64,000 nt of DNA from Thermoleophilaceae bacterium (GCA_030447875.1 JAUJOA010000002.1:124001-188000); one strand, 5' to 3'. Positions 43,221 to 51,961 are shown, counted from the first letter of the stretch. Program-made: numbers and translations. The notes: generated by a model from the letters alone, not told the origin.

Positions 43221-44399
43221 TCAGGAGCCTCTTCGCGCCCCTGCGCCGGTGGCGCGGCTCAGTGGGCGACGTGCGAGGCGGCGCCTGCCGGCGCGCACCG
43301 TGGCGTGGACCGGCCGCGCGACGCGACGGCGGGTCCAGCGGGCGGCCCGGCGCACCGGCCGCGGCGTCGCCCGACGGACCCTCTTGAGCCCGCGTCGAAC
43401 CCGGCGCGGCATTGCGTCGCGCACCCGGCGCCTCGCCGTGCGGCGAAGCGCCAGTGGCGTGAACGGGCGCTGGATGTCCCATCGCCTGAGCGGCGCCGGA
43501 ACGCTCAGCCTGGGGGCCGGAAGGCCGGCCTCCTCGGGCGTCGGCACCCACGTGACCCCGTCGCGATGGAGGTCGCGGAGGATCCTCGCGTACACGCGCT
43601 CGACGCGCCGCGCGTCGTACTCGCTGATCCTGGCGCGCCACTGGCCGATGTGCGCCGCTTGGGGACTGATCCGAGAGTCGAAGTGGTCGCGAATCGGCTC
43701 GTCGTCCGGTATGCCGAGGAACTCGATAAGCCGCGAGTACGACCCCTCACGATCGTCGTGGACCAGGTCCTCGAGCCGCATCGTGAGAACCTTCCCCGGG
43801 GGCATCCGCCTCAGGGCGGCGTCGGCGTTTCGGACGCGCCCGTTCCAATGGCGCAAAGCGATCATCGGGTCGTTGGTCATCGACGGCTTGTTGAGGATCG
43901 AGGCGACCACGGCGCGGCCGTCGCGGAACATGTGGATGAACTTCGCGTTCGGAAAGAGCTGGCTCAGCATCGGCGAGCTGTGGATGTTCTTGCCGGTGAC
44001 CTCGACCCAGTAGGGCTTGCCGGCCTTGTGCGCAACGGGGTCCAGGAGCCTGCGGATGAGCTCCCGGCTCGCCCCCATCGGATCGCGCTCGTAGGCCTGT
44101 CGAAAGTCGCCGAGCGCGGCCTCGAGCTCGTCCCTCGCGACGATCCGCTTCAGCCCGCGCGTGTTGTGCATGCCACGCTCCCACCAGAACCCGAGCGCCT
44201 TCTTCATGAACTTGTCCATGCTGGCGTCTCCGGTCAGGAGCTCGGATACCCCACTGGCCGCCGCATGCATGCGAACCTCGAGCCGGATCAGGTTGTACTT
44301 TGGGTGGGCATCGAGTAGCCCGCCCATGGCGTGGGTGCCGCTGCGAGCGCTGCCGCCCACGAAGATTGGCTCGGGGAGGTGCGGTGCGGGCTCCGTCAT
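43221..44399 (-). CDS. Sulfotransferase-family protein with arginine-rich C-terminal tail
   Basis: 392 residues from ATG 44399. The catalytic domain (1 to about 300) has PIFVGGSARSGTHAMG (11-26), YWVEVTGKNIH, FIHMFRDGRAVVAS (154-167) and LTMRLEDLVHDD, and aligns along its length with the neighbour at 42284. It then continues for about 75 residues in which 30 are arginine by my count, with scattered W, P and V and almost no acidic residues. The tail might bind a polyanion such as the sulfated product, nucleic acid or acidic lipid. Its reading is not a frame artefact: the stop is shared with no other gene and the frame is intact. A TATATT box lies 52 bases upstream. Confidence 0.87.
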   Translation of the reverse strand: MTEPAPHLPEPIFVGGSARSGTHAMGGLLDAHPKYNLIRLEVRMHAAASGVSELLTGDASMDKFMKKALGFWWERGMHNTRGLKRIVARDELEAALGDFRQAYERDPMGASRELIRRLLDPVAHKAGKPYWVEVTGKNIHSSPMLSQLFPNAKFIHMFRDGRAVVASILNKPSMTNDPMIALRHWNGRVRNADAALRRMPPGKVLTMRLEDLVHDDREGSYSRLIEFLGIPDDEPIRDHFDSRISPQAAHIGQWRARISEYDARRVERVYARILRDLHRDGVTWVPTPEEAGLPAPRLSVPAPLRRWDIQRPFTPLALRRTARRRVRDAMPRRVRRGLKRVRRATPRPVRRAARWTRRRVARPVHATVRAGRRRLARRPLSRATGAGARRGS

Positions 44400-44450
44400 G
44401 GATGGCTTGATTCCCGATCGGGCGGGGCGGCGGCCGCGGGAAGCGCGGAG

Positions 44451-44456
44451 AATATA
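44451..44456 (-). promoter_or_regulatory. Putative -10 box for the Arg-tailed sulfotransferase gene
   Basis: TATATT on the minus strand, an unusually AT-rich hexamer for this sequence, lies 51 bases before ATG 44399, leaving a leader of roughly 45 bases. The rest of the 44400-44575 gap holds no gene. Confidence 0.45.
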
Positions 44457-44575
44457 GCGATGCGGCGGACGCCGGTACGGCTCCGGGACCGGCGTGAGCT
44501 TCGCGAGCAGGGCCGGACTAGCGCCCCCGGCGGGCCGCTGACGGCCCCGCCGACCACGCCGCGCCGGCCGCGCCC

Positions 44576-44632
44576 GTGGCTACCATTCCGGGGTGATTCC
44601 CGAGCCCTGCCCATTTTCGGTCTGAAGCGTGC
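44576..44632 (+). promoter_or_regulatory. Shared 57-bp upstream block, copy 2
   Basis: Gapless partner of 29701-29757 (41 of 57 identical, last 13 identical). TACCAT at 44581-44586 takes the place of TACTAT as a possible -10 box. The block ends in the GTG start of the flippase gene at 44629. Confidence 0.65.
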
Positions 44633-46650
44633 GCCGTCCGTTTTTCCAATGGGTGGAAGGCCAGTTGCGGCGGTTCGGCGAGTGGATCCGCCGCATGCTC
44701 GGTCGTCAGGTCGCGGACCGCGGCGACCGCCGTAGGCGCAGGAAGCGCAAGCCGCCGCCCACGGCGATGAGCACCTACGGCACACGCGTTGGCCACCACG
44801 CCGGCATCTACGGCGTGGGCAACGTCGGGCAGATCCTCGTGGCGCTCGTCTCCGTCGCGGTGCTCACCCGCTTCCTTCCACCGGCGGAGTTCGGGAAGTA
44901 CCACATCTTCGTCGCGTTCGCCTCGCTGCTGACGCTCCTCTACAGCCTGCCGACGCAGCGCGGGATCATGCGCTGGGTCTTCGGCTCCGGGGGAGACGAC
45001 GACGAGGACGACGACGAGGACGACGACGAGTCCTCGGTCGAGGCGCCCGAGGGCGAGAAGCGCTTGGCGCTCGGAACCGGCATCGCCTTCATGGCCTTGC
45101 TCGGCGCGGCCGGTTCCGTCGTCGTGTGGCTCCTCGCGCCGGTGCTCGTCAGCCTCGTGTCCGGCGACGGCTCGGACGCTCGGATCGTCGTCTACGCGGC
45201 GATCGCCGCGGCCTTTCTCACGCTCTGGCAGGTCGCCGCCGCCGTGCCGCGCCGCGAGCGTCGTCCGAAGGCCTTCGTGTTCCTCCACTTGTCACGTCCG
45301 GTCTTCGTGTTGCTGGGAACGGTCCCTCTGGTGGTGCTCGAGCCGAGCGTCGAGAACGCCGTCCTCGGGATGGCGCTCGGCAGCGCCGTCGCCGCGATCG
45401 TCTCGCTGCTGCTGACGCGTCACAGCTTCCGCCCGGCATTTCGACTCCGTGACGTAAAGAGCATCTTTCGCCTCGCCGCGCCGTTCATCCCCCTGAACGC
45501 TTCCTACTGGGTGATCGGTCACGCCGGCGTCTTCATTCTGGGCGCTCACTCCGTGAGCGCGGTCGGGTTCTATCGCGTCGCCTCAAGCGTCGCGACGCTG
45601 GCCTATCACCCGGTATCCGCGTTTCTCCGCGCATCCGGGCCGCTTCGCAAGGATCCGATCGGTGGCGCGGTCAAGGCCGAGCGCGGGAAGGTCGGCGCTG
45701 GAGCGCTCGTGGCGACTTACTTCGCCCACGCGGCCGCCGGCATCCTGCTCGCCTTCGCCCTCGGCGCCGAGGTCCTCGTTCGGATCGCTCCGCCGGCCTA
45801 CGAGTCCGCCGCGCCGCTGGTGCCGCTGCTGGGGCTGGGCGCCGTGATGCAGGGCGGCGTGCGCATAGTCCGGCGCAGCACGAACTTCAAGAAGAAGCGG
45901 AGGTTCTACATCCAGTCGATCACGCTCGGCGGCGTGTTCTTCGTCGGGCTCGGCTTTGCCCTGGTCCCGTCGCTCGGCGCCTACGGGCTCGGGATCGCCC
46001 TGATCCTGACGTTCCTCGCCGTGCAGGTCGCGATGCTCGTCCGCGCCCAGCGGGGGCCCACGCCCACGCCGTACGACCTGCCGCGAATTGCGGCGGGGCT
46101 CGGGATAGCGGCTGGCTGCTACGCGGCCGGGAGACTCGGCGCGGACCTGCTCGAGCCCGCCGCGCTGGTCATCGAGCTGGCGGCGATCGTCGCGTACCCC
46201 GTGCTGCTCGTGGTGACCGGCGTCGTGTCCAGCGACCATGTCCACCGGCTGCGGCGTATCGGCGCCGCGGCGATCCCGGGGCGCTCGCCCGCCGCCAACG
46301 GCCGCGTCGACCTGAGCGGGATGGACGACGCGCACCACGCGGTGCTCGAGCTGCTCGTCAGGCACCGCCAGCCGGTGGTGGACGTGGCGGTCCTCATCGG
46401 CACTCCAAAGGAGGCGGTGGCACGGCACTTCGTCGCGGCGCTTCGGGAGGTGGGTGGAGTCGGAGCGCCGAGGGAGGGTGACGCGCGCATCGGCGCCTAC
46501 CTGCTCGGCGCGGGGTCGATTGCCGATCGCGACGCCATCTGGCGCAAGCTGCTCTCCGACGACATCGTGGATCCGATGGACACCGATGCGCTAAAGCTGA
46601 CGCTGGAGCGCCTGCGCCGGGCACCGGCGACAGCATGGGAGACGCGCTGA
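44629..46650 (+). CDS. Wzx-type polysaccharide flippase with basic leader, acidic insert and C-terminal soluble domain
   Basis: 673 residues from GTG 44629. The core (about 48-540) has some twelve to fourteen membrane spans and the opening GHHAGIYGVGNVGQILVAL and TRFLPPAEFGKYHIFVAF of MATE-like polysaccharide flippases, which move lipid-linked repeat units across the membrane. Three additions are odd. The first is an N-terminal 47-residue basic segment whose first 24 residues resemble the peptide at 29754. The second is a run of D and E at 123-134 after the third span. The third is a C-terminal soluble domain of about 120 residues (MDDAHHAVLELLVRHRQPVV, PKEAVARHFVAALREVGGVG) that looks winged-helix-like. 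An internal ATG at 44767 would skip the basic segment. Confidence 0.85.
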   Translation: MRRPFFQWVEGQLRRFGEWIRRMLGRQVADRGDRRRRRKRKPPPTAMSTYGTRVGHHAGIYGVGNVGQILVALVSVAVLTRFLPPAEFGKYHIFVAFASLLTLLYSLPTQRGIMRWVFGSGGDDDEDDDEDDDESSVEAPEGEKRLALGTGIAFMALLGAAGSVVVWLLAPVLVSLVSGDGSDARIVVYAAIAAAFLTLWQVAAAVPRRERRPKAFVFLHLSRPVFVLLGTVPLVVLEPSVENAVLGMALGSAVAAIVSLLLTRHSFRPAFRLRDVKSIFRLAAPFIPLNASYWVIGHAGVFILGAHSVSAVGFYRVASSVATLAYHPVSAFLRASGPLRKDPIGGAVKAERGKVGAGALVATYFAHAAAGILLAFALGAEVLVRIAPPAYESAAPLVPLLGLGAVMQGGVRIVRRSTNFKKKRRFYIQSITLGGVFFVGLGFALVPSLGAYGLGIALILTFLAVQVAMLVRAQRGPTPTPYDLPRIAAGLGIAAGCYAAGRLGADLLEPAALVIELAAIVAYPVLLVVTGVVSSDHVHRLRRIGAAAIPGRSPAANGRVDLSGMDDAHHAVLELLVRHRQPVVDVAVLIGTPKEAVARHFVAALREVGGVGAPREGDARIGAYLLGAGSIADRDAIWRKLLSDDIVDPMDTDALKLTLERLRRAPATAWETR

Positions 46651-46687
46651 CATCCCCGCCCGCCCCGGGACGTCGGCCCGCCAGTCC

Positions 46688-48058
46688 CTAGGCCCTGATC
46701 AGCTCGAGCAGCTCGTCACGGCGCTCGCCCATGTGGTCGGGCGAGACGAGCGACTCCAGGTTGAGCCGCAGGAGCGGCTCGGTGTTGGAGCCGCGCGCGT
46801 TGAAGTGCCAGTCGTCGTAGTCGACTGACACCCCGTCCAGCCAGCTGACCCGGCCGTCCGAGTAGCGCTCCGCCAGTTCCTGCATCTTCGCGCCCTGGTC
46901 GGCCACCTCGGAGTTGATCTCCCCTGAGATGAAGTAGCGCTCGCGATAGGGGGCGAGCAACTCGCTCATGCGCCGGCCCTTGACCGACAGGAGCTCGAGG
47001 ATCAGGAGCGCGGGGATCGTGCCCGAGTCCGCGCAGTAGAAGTCGCGAAAGTAGTAGTGGCCCGACACCTCGCCGCCGAAGGCGGCTCCCTCGTCGCGCA
47101 TGCGGGTCTTGAAGAACGCGTGGCCCACGCGGTTCACGTGCGCGGTGCCTCCGGCGCCGGCGACCGTGTCCGCCACCGCCCGGCTCGCGCGGACGTCGTA
47201 GAGGATCCCGGCGCCGGGCTCCTTGGCGAGGATCGACTCCGCCAGCAGGGCGGTGAGGAAGTCGCCGTCCACGAACTGACCCGTATCGTCGATGAAGAAG
47301 CAGCGATCGGCGTCGCCGTCCCAGGCGATGCCCAGCTCGGCGCCCTCCGAGAGCACCTTGCGAACCACGAACGTCCGGTTCTCGGGGAGCAGCGGGTTCG
47401 GCTCGTGGTCTGGAAAGTCGCCGTTCGGCTCCCAGTAGGTGAGGACCTGGTCGATCGGGAGCGAGTCGAGCAGCGGCCCCACCATCGGCCCCGCCATGCC
47501 GTTGCCGCCGTCGAGCACGACCTTCATCGCGCGCACGTGGGCAGGGTCGATGAACGCCATCGCCGCGGCACGGAACTCATCGCTCACGTCCTCCTCGCGG
47601 TAGCTCCCGCGCGGCTCGGCGGGCGGAGCGCGGTCCGCGGCCGCCGCGATCCGCCCGACCTCGGCGATGCCCGAGTCGCCCGACAGCGCGATCGCCCCGC
47701 GCCTCACGAGCTTCGCGCCGGTGTAGGCCTTCGGGTTGTGCGACGCCGTGCACATGAGGCCTCCGTCGAGGTCGCGCGAGCCGACCGCGAAGTAGAGCAT
47801 CTCCGTGCCCACCTGACCAACGTCGAGCACGGAGGCGCCCTCGTCACGCAACCCGTCGGCGTAGCGCGTCGCGAGAGCCGGGGCGGCGAGGCGCATGTCG
47901 CGGCCGAGCCCGACGCTCAGCTCGGCCGGCGGCCTTCCCTCCTCCTCCGCGAGCACGCGGGCGAAGGCGCGACCGAGTCGGTAGGCGACCTCCTCGTCGA
48001 TCTGCTCCCCGTACAGGCCGCGTATGTCGTAGGCCTTGAAGATCGACGCGTCGATCAT
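46688..48058 (-). CDS. Phosphomannomutase/phosphoglucomutase
   Basis: 456 residues. The alpha-D-phosphohexomutase family is certain from FKAYDIRGLYGEQID at the start, the phosphoserine loop MCTASHNPKAYTGAK (S106), the metal loop IAWDGDADRCFFID (DGDADR 247-252), the sugar-binding GGEVSGHYYF and the phosphate-binding RGSNTEPLLRLNLE. It interconverts hexose-6-phosphate and hexose-1-phosphate, feeding GDP-mannose or UDP-glucose synthesis for the locus. The motif order is close to ManB/AlgC bifunctional enzymes; substrate preference cannot be settled. The HIT gene ends ten bases upstream, so the two are likely cotranscribed. Confidence 0.93.
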   Translation of the reverse strand: MIDASIFKAYDIRGLYGEQIDEEVAYRLGRAFARVLAEEEGRPPAELSVGLGRDMRLAAPALATRYADGLRDEGASVLDVGQVGTEMLYFAVGSRDLDGGLMCTASHNPKAYTGAKLVRRGAIALSGDSGIAEVGRIAAAADRAPPAEPRGSYREEDVSDEFRAAAMAFIDPAHVRAMKVVLDGGNGMAGPMVGPLLDSLPIDQVLTYWEPNGDFPDHEPNPLLPENRTFVVRKVLSEGAELGIAWDGDADRCFFIDDTGQFVDGDFLTALLAESILAKEPGAGILYDVRASRAVADTVAGAGGTAHVNRVGHAFFKTRMRDEGAAFGGEVSGHYYFRDFYCADSGTIPALLILELLSVKGRRMSELLAPYRERYFISGEINSEVADQGAKMQELAERYSDGRVSWLDGVSVDYDDWHFNARGSNTEPLLRLNLESLVSPDHMGERRDELLELIRA

Positions 48059-48068
48059 CGGGGCGTCC

Positions 48069-48566
48069 TCACGCGGAGCTCGCCCGCTCGAACGCGGCTT
48101 GGAGCTCGGCGAACGAGTCCTCGAGGCTCTGCGGAAGGACCCGCGTCGAGGCGATCACCGGCATGTAGTTCGTGTCGCCCGCCCAGCGCGGCACCACATG
48201 CAGGTGCACATGGTCCTCGAACCCCGCGCCCGCGATCTTTCCCTGGTTGATGCCCATGTTGAAGCCCTCTGGCCCGTAGACCTCCTCGAGCACGCCGAGC
48301 GCAGTCTGCGCCATGGTCATCAGCTCGAGGAGCAGGGGCTGGTCGAGGTCGGCGATCGACCCCGCATGACGGTAGGGCGCCACCATCAGGTGACCGTTGT
48401 TGTAGGGGAAGGCGTTCAGCATCACGAAGCAGCCCTCGCCCCGGTGCACGATGTAGGAGGCGGCGTCGTCGCGCGCCTCGGGCCGCGTGCAGAAGATGCA
48501 CTCGCCGGACTTGGGACCCCTGATGTACTCGAGGCGCCAAGGCGCCCAGAGGCGCTGCTCTGACAC
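48069..48566 (-). CDS. HIT-family nucleotide hydrolase/phosphorylase
   Basis: 165 residues from GTG 48566, which gives VSEQRLWAPWRLEYI; the longer frame is antisense shadow. The histidine triad HVHLHVVPRW (119-128) provides the active site, with NNGHLMVAPYRH and a paired cysteine motif CIFC (23-26) near the N-terminus. WAPWRLEYI and FNMGINQGKIAGAGFEDH are signatures of the actinobacterial Ap4A phosphorylase/HIT proteins (Rv2613c-like). It would cleave Ap4A or a similar adenylylated compound. In Mycobacterium a HIT gene of this type lies near phosphatidylinositol-mannoside genes, but here its partner is the hexomutase. Confidence 0.92.
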   Translation of the reverse strand: MSEQRLWAPWRLEYIRGPKSGECIFCTRPEARDDAASYIVHRGEGCFVMLNAFPYNNGHLMVAPYRHAGSIADLDQPLLLELMTMAQTALGVLEEVYGPEGFNMGINQGKIAGAGFEDHVHLHVVPRWAGDTNYMPVIASTRVLPQSLEDSFAELQAAFERASSA

Positions 48567-48609
48567 GCGGCCGGACTCTAATGGCCCAGGTCGCTCAGCA
48601 CTTCGGCGA

Positions 48610-49587
48610 TCACCGTCCGTAGAGGTCCGTGCCGCCGGAGCCGCGGATCGACCCCGCCGGCACGACGGCCTCGATCGGCACCCTTGCCCGGTCTCGGAGC
48701 CTTCGACGCTCCCTCGCCACCTGCGCCAGATGGGGCGCAGCGGCCACCAGGCCGCGGAGATGCGCCCGCAGCCGCCCCTCGCGGAACGCGTGCCACGCCC
48801 AGCCGAGCTGGCGGTAGGCCACATAGGGGACCCAGCTGAGCGGAAACGCCTTGATCACGAGCAGGAGCGTGTTGCGCTCAACCCACGCCCAGAGCGGTTC
48901 GCTCAGCTGTCCGGACGACCCCGCGCTCGCGTGGAGCGCGACGGCGGGCTCGTAGCGGCATGTCCATCCGCCGAGGCGCAGCCGAAGGGCCAGGTCCACG
49001 TCCTCGACGTAGGCGAAGAACCGCTCGTCGAAGCCGCCCGCGGCCAGCACGGCGTCACGGCGGTAGAGCGCCGCTCCCGCGCATGCCCCGAAGACGTCCC
49101 CTGGCTCGTCGAAGCGCCCGTCGTCGCGGGTAAAGCGGCCGCGCTGGTCGCAGCGGCCGTCGCGGCGGAGCACGTCGCCCGCGTCGTAGATCAGCGAGCG
49201 GTCGGCGAGGTCGAGCATCTTGCACGCCACCGACGCGGCGCGAGGATCGCCGTCAAGGGCGCGCGTCATGCGCTCGAGCCAGTCCGGCTCGAGCACTACG
49301 TCCGTGTTCACGAGCGCAACGGCGTCCGCGCCGGCCGCCTCGATGCCGCGGTTGACCGCGTGGGCGAAGCCCGTGTTGCGCCCCATCCGCAGAACGCGCA
49401 CCGCCGGCTCGGCGGCCTCGAGCAGCTCGAGCGAGCCGTCGCTCGAGCCATTGTCGACCACGATCGTCTCGTCCGGCGGGAGGGTCTGGGCCGCGATCGA
49501 CTGGAGGCAGTCCGGGAGCCACGAGCGACCGTTCCAGTTCGGGATGACGATGGCGACACGGGGGAGGGGTTCGGCGCTTTGGCGCAA
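48610..49587 (-). CDS. Glycosyltransferase family 2, rhamnosyltransferase-like
   Basis: 325 residues from a TTG at 49587, the only start before the conserved domain. VAIVIPNWNGRSWLPDCL, TIVVDNGSSDGSLE, NTGFAHAVNRGIE and ALVNTDVVLEP (metal site) identify the WbbL-like GT2 group. GACAGAALYRRDAVLAAGGF and AYVEDVDLALRLRLGG complete it. A C-terminal aromatic stretch (PLSWVPYVAYRQLGWAW) may lie on the membrane. It would add a rhamnose-type sugar. The gene stands 43 bases upstream of the HIT gene on the same strand. Confidence 0.88.
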   Translation of the reverse strand: MRQSAEPLPRVAIVIPNWNGRSWLPDCLQSIAAQTLPPDETIVVDNGSSDGSLELLEAAEPAVRVLRMGRNTGFAHAVNRGIEAAGADAVALVNTDVVLEPDWLERMTRALDGDPRAASVACKMLDLADRSLIYDAGDVLRRDGRCDQRGRFTRDDGRFDEPGDVFGACAGAALYRRDAVLAAGGFDERFFAYVEDVDLALRLRLGGWTCRYEPAVALHASAGSSGQLSEPLWAWVERNTLLLVIKAFPLSWVPYVAYRQLGWAWHAFREGRLRAHLRGLVAAAPHLAQVARERRRLRDRARVPIEAVVPAGSIRGSGGTDLYGR

Positions 49588-49654
49588 GTCATTTCATGAT
49601 CTCAGGAGAGCCTGGTCCGCCCGCTGATCTCAGCTTGGTCGAGATCGGCGTGCC

Positions 49655-49660
49655 TACACT
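49655..49660 (+). promoter_or_regulatory. Putative -10 box of the ferritin-like gene
   Basis: TACACT lies eight bases before ATG 49669 in the short divergent region, a spacing that suits a leaderless transcript. Confidence 0.45.
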
Positions 49661-49668
49661 GAGCCTCG

Positions 49669-50337
49669 ATGACGGAGGCTTCGCGCAAGCGCTTCGTGAC
49701 GATGGCCGCCGGCGCCGGCGCGACGGCCGCGTTGGCGGGCGCCCTCGCCGCCTGCGGTGACGACGGCGGGACGTCGACCGCCGACGGAACCGGCGGGAGA
49801 GCGCCGCGTATCACGTCGGCGGACCTCGACGTCCTGAACTTCCTGCTCGTGATCGAGTACCTCGAGCAGGCTTTGTTCCTCCAGGCTCTCGAGTCGGAGG
49901 CACTCGAGGGACACCCGCTTGCGGGACTCGTCTCCGAAATCGCACAGACCGACGAGCAGCACGTAGCGGCTTTGGGTCGCGCCATTCAGCGCGGGGGTGG
50001 TATTCCGGCCGCAAGACCCGCGACGGACCTCGACGAGATCATCTCGAATGGACCCGACGCGATCCTGTCTACCGCTGCGTCGCTGAAAAACGTTGTGGTG
50101 GCGGCCTACCTCGGCCAGATTTCGAAGCTCGAAAGCACCCAAGCCCTGGTACTCGTGCTCTCGACACACACGGTCGAAGCGCGCCACGCGGCTGCTCTGA
50201 ACCGTGGTATCGGCAGGGCGTTCGAAGAGGGGGATCAACTCGAGGGGAGCATTCCGGATGGCGCCCTGGCCGCTCCGCTCGAGAGCGAGCCGGCGCTCGA
50301 GCTTGTGCAGTCGTTGGTAGAGGGTGGACAGCCTTAG
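49669..50337 (+). CDS. Ferritin-like-domain lipoprotein
   Basis: 222 residues. The N-terminus SRKRFVTMAAGAGA resembles a twin-arginine signal (K for the first R) and runs into a lipobox ALAAC with C29, so it should be exported and lipid-anchored. After a short linker comes a four-helix ferritin-like domain: NFLLVIEYLEQALFLQAL, SEIAQTDEQHVAALGRAI and LSTHTVEARHAAALN carry the spaced Glu and His residues of a di-iron site. Its function is unknown; such proteins occur widely in actinobacteria and may bind metal or handle oxidants outside the cell. It is the only plus-strand gene between two minus-strand GT2 genes and has no visible link to glycan synthesis. Third-position GC seems slightly lower than its neighbours. 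Confidence 0.85.
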   Translation: MTEASRKRFVTMAAGAGATAALAGALAACGDDGGTSTADGTGGRAPRITSADLDVLNFLLVIEYLEQALFLQALESEALEGHPLAGLVSEIAQTDEQHVAALGRAIQRGGGIPAARPATDLDEIISNGPDAILSTAASLKNVVVAAYLGQISKLESTQALVLVLSTHTVEARHAAALNRGIGRAFEEGDQLEGSIPDGALAAPLESEPALELVQSLVEGGQP

Positions 50338-50378
50338 GCAGGACGTTCTTCGCCTAGGACCGCCGGGGCACTTACCCA

Positions 50379-51260
50379 TCAGCGATCTGCTCGAGACGCG
50401 TGTCCTTCGCGGCGGGTATTCGAGGCGGCGAGGTACCCGCGAGCGAAGGCCCGCGCGGCCCGCCGCCCGTCCACCCAGTCGTCGAAGCGGCGATAGCCGG
50501 CTCGGCCGAGACCCCTCGCCACGCGCTCCTTGACGTCGCCGATCCGGCGCATCTGCGGCGGCGGTTCGGCCAGTTGCGGCCACTTCCGGTGGAAGGCCGC
50601 CGCCGCGCTCCCAACCTCCTCCATCCGCGCCTCGGTGCGCTCCGGGGTCTCCACGCGCAGGTGATGACCCAGGGCGTCCGCGTCATAGCGCAGCCGCAGT
50701 CCGCGACGACTCAGGCGGTAGGCGAGCTCCGAGTCCTCGAAGATCGGCAGGTCCGGATCGAACGGCTCGACGAACGAGCGCTTCAGCGAGACGTTCGCCG
50801 TGTAGAGCATCCGCCACGGCACATCGTTCGGGTCGTCGATCTCGTCGTAGGCGAACAGCGGGCCGCCGTGCTCGAGCCAGTGCATGTGGCGCGTCACCTC
50901 GACCTCGGGGGACCAGGTCACGCGGCCGAGCAGCGCCTCGTGCGGTCCGCCGTGGCGTGCATGGTGGGCCACGTGCCGCGAGACCAGCCCGGGCGTGGCT
51001 ATTACGTCGTCGTCCAGGAAAAGCAATACATCGCCGCGCGCCGCCTTCACGCCGGCGTTCTTCGCCCGCGAGCGCCCGCTCCGCTCGAGCCGCACCGATC
51101 GGGTCCACGGGGTCGACGCGAGAAGCTCGGGAGTCGAGTCCGACGAGCCGTCGTCGACCACGATCACCTCGTCGGCGGCCTCATGCTCGAGCGCCGCGAG
51201 GCAGCGGGCCAGCACCGGGGCGCGGTTGTAGGTCGGCACGACGACCGACAGCACGGCCAT
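50379..51260 (-). CDS. Glycosyltransferase family 2
   Basis: 293 residues from ATG 51260. VLSVVVPTYNRAPVLARCL, EVIVVDDGSSDSTPELL, GRSRAKNAGVKAARGD and VLLFLDDDVIA (metal site) define the GT-A fold. TANVSLKRSFVEPFD and FEDSELAYRLSRRG supply the acceptor loop and ED base. A C-terminal helical part ends in basic residues. It is the same broad group as the enzyme at 12437 (FVDDDC versus FLDDDV). It would act on a lipid-linked or soluble acceptor in the cytoplasm. The methyltransferase gene at 51290 diverges from it across 29 bases. Confidence 0.87.
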   Translation of the reverse strand: MAVLSVVVPTYNRAPVLARCLAALEHEAADEVIVVDDGSSDSTPELLASTPWTRSVRLERSGRSRAKNAGVKAARGDVLLFLDDDVIATPGLVSRHVAHHARHGGPHEALLGRVTWSPEVEVTRHMHWLEHGGPLFAYDEIDDPNDVPWRMLYTANVSLKRSFVEPFDPDLPIFEDSELAYRLSRRGLRLRYDADALGHHLRVETPERTEARMEEVGSAAAAFHRKWPQLAEPPPQMRRIGDVKERVARGLGRAGYRRFDDWVDGRRAARAFARGYLAASNTRREGHASRADR

Positions 51261-51289
51261 GACGCTAGGTATAGCTTCCTCGAGCGTCC

Positions 51290-51961
51290 TTGAGAGCTCA
51301 TCATTCAGATCCCCTGCCTCAGCGAGACCGACCAGCTCGCGTCGACGTCGATCCCGTCCCCAGGGGCAACAGCTACGACAAGTACGGGTCTTCGAACCCC
51401 GTCGTCAGGCGCTTGATGGCGGGGTTTCACGCCGCGCTCGACGAGCTCTGGACGCGCGCGCGGCCCACGTCGGTCCTCGACGTCGGTTGCGGCGAGGGCG
51501 TGATCACGAGCCACTGGGCGGCGCGCCTCGGTGAAGGGCGCGCCGTCGGAGTCGACCTCGAGGATTCGCAGCTTCAGAGGGAGTGGGAGGCGCGCCGCAG
51601 GCGGAACCTCGAGTTCCGCGTCGAGGATGCGACGTCGCTCTCGTTCTCGGACGGTCAGTTCGACACGGCGGCTGCCATCGAGTCGCTCGAGCATGTTCCC
51701 GAGCCGGAGGCCACGCTGTCGGAGATGGCGCGCGTCGCTCGACGTTACCTGCTCGTCTCCGTACCGCGCGAGCCGCTCTGGCGCATCACGAACCTGGCGC
51801 GCGGCGCCTATCTCGGCTCGCTCGGCAGCACTCCGGGTCATGTCCACCACTGGTCAAAGCGCACGTTCCGGTCGCTGGTGAACCGCCACGGCACGGTCGA
51901 GGAGGTCCGCTTCCCGTTTCCGTGGACCATGCTGTTGGTCCGCCTGCCGGAAGACCGCTAG
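51290..51961 (+). CDS. SAM-dependent methyltransferase
   Basis: 223 residues from a TTG at 51290. PRGNSYDKYGSSNPVVRRLM precedes motif I VLDVGCGEGVITSH (about 63-76), the acidic AVGVDLED, FRVEDATSL and the post-motif IESLEHVPEPEATLSEM. GHVHHWSKRTFRSLV near the C-terminus is common in methyltransferase-11 members of O-antigen loci. It probably methylates a sugar or a polyprenyl-linked sugar. No partner gene overlaps it. The following 206 bases have no gene apart from promoter-like sequence for the next small protein. Confidence 0.86.
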   Translation: MRAHHSDPLPQRDRPARVDVDPVPRGNSYDKYGSSNPVVRRLMAGFHAALDELWTRARPTSVLDVGCGEGVITSHWAARLGEGRAVGVDLEDSQLQREWEARRRRNLEFRVEDATSLSFSDGQFDTAAAIESLEHVPEPEATLSEMARVARRYLLVSVPREPLWRITNLARGAYLGSLGSTPGHVHHWSKRTFRSLVNRHGTVEEVRFPFPWTMLLVRLPEDR

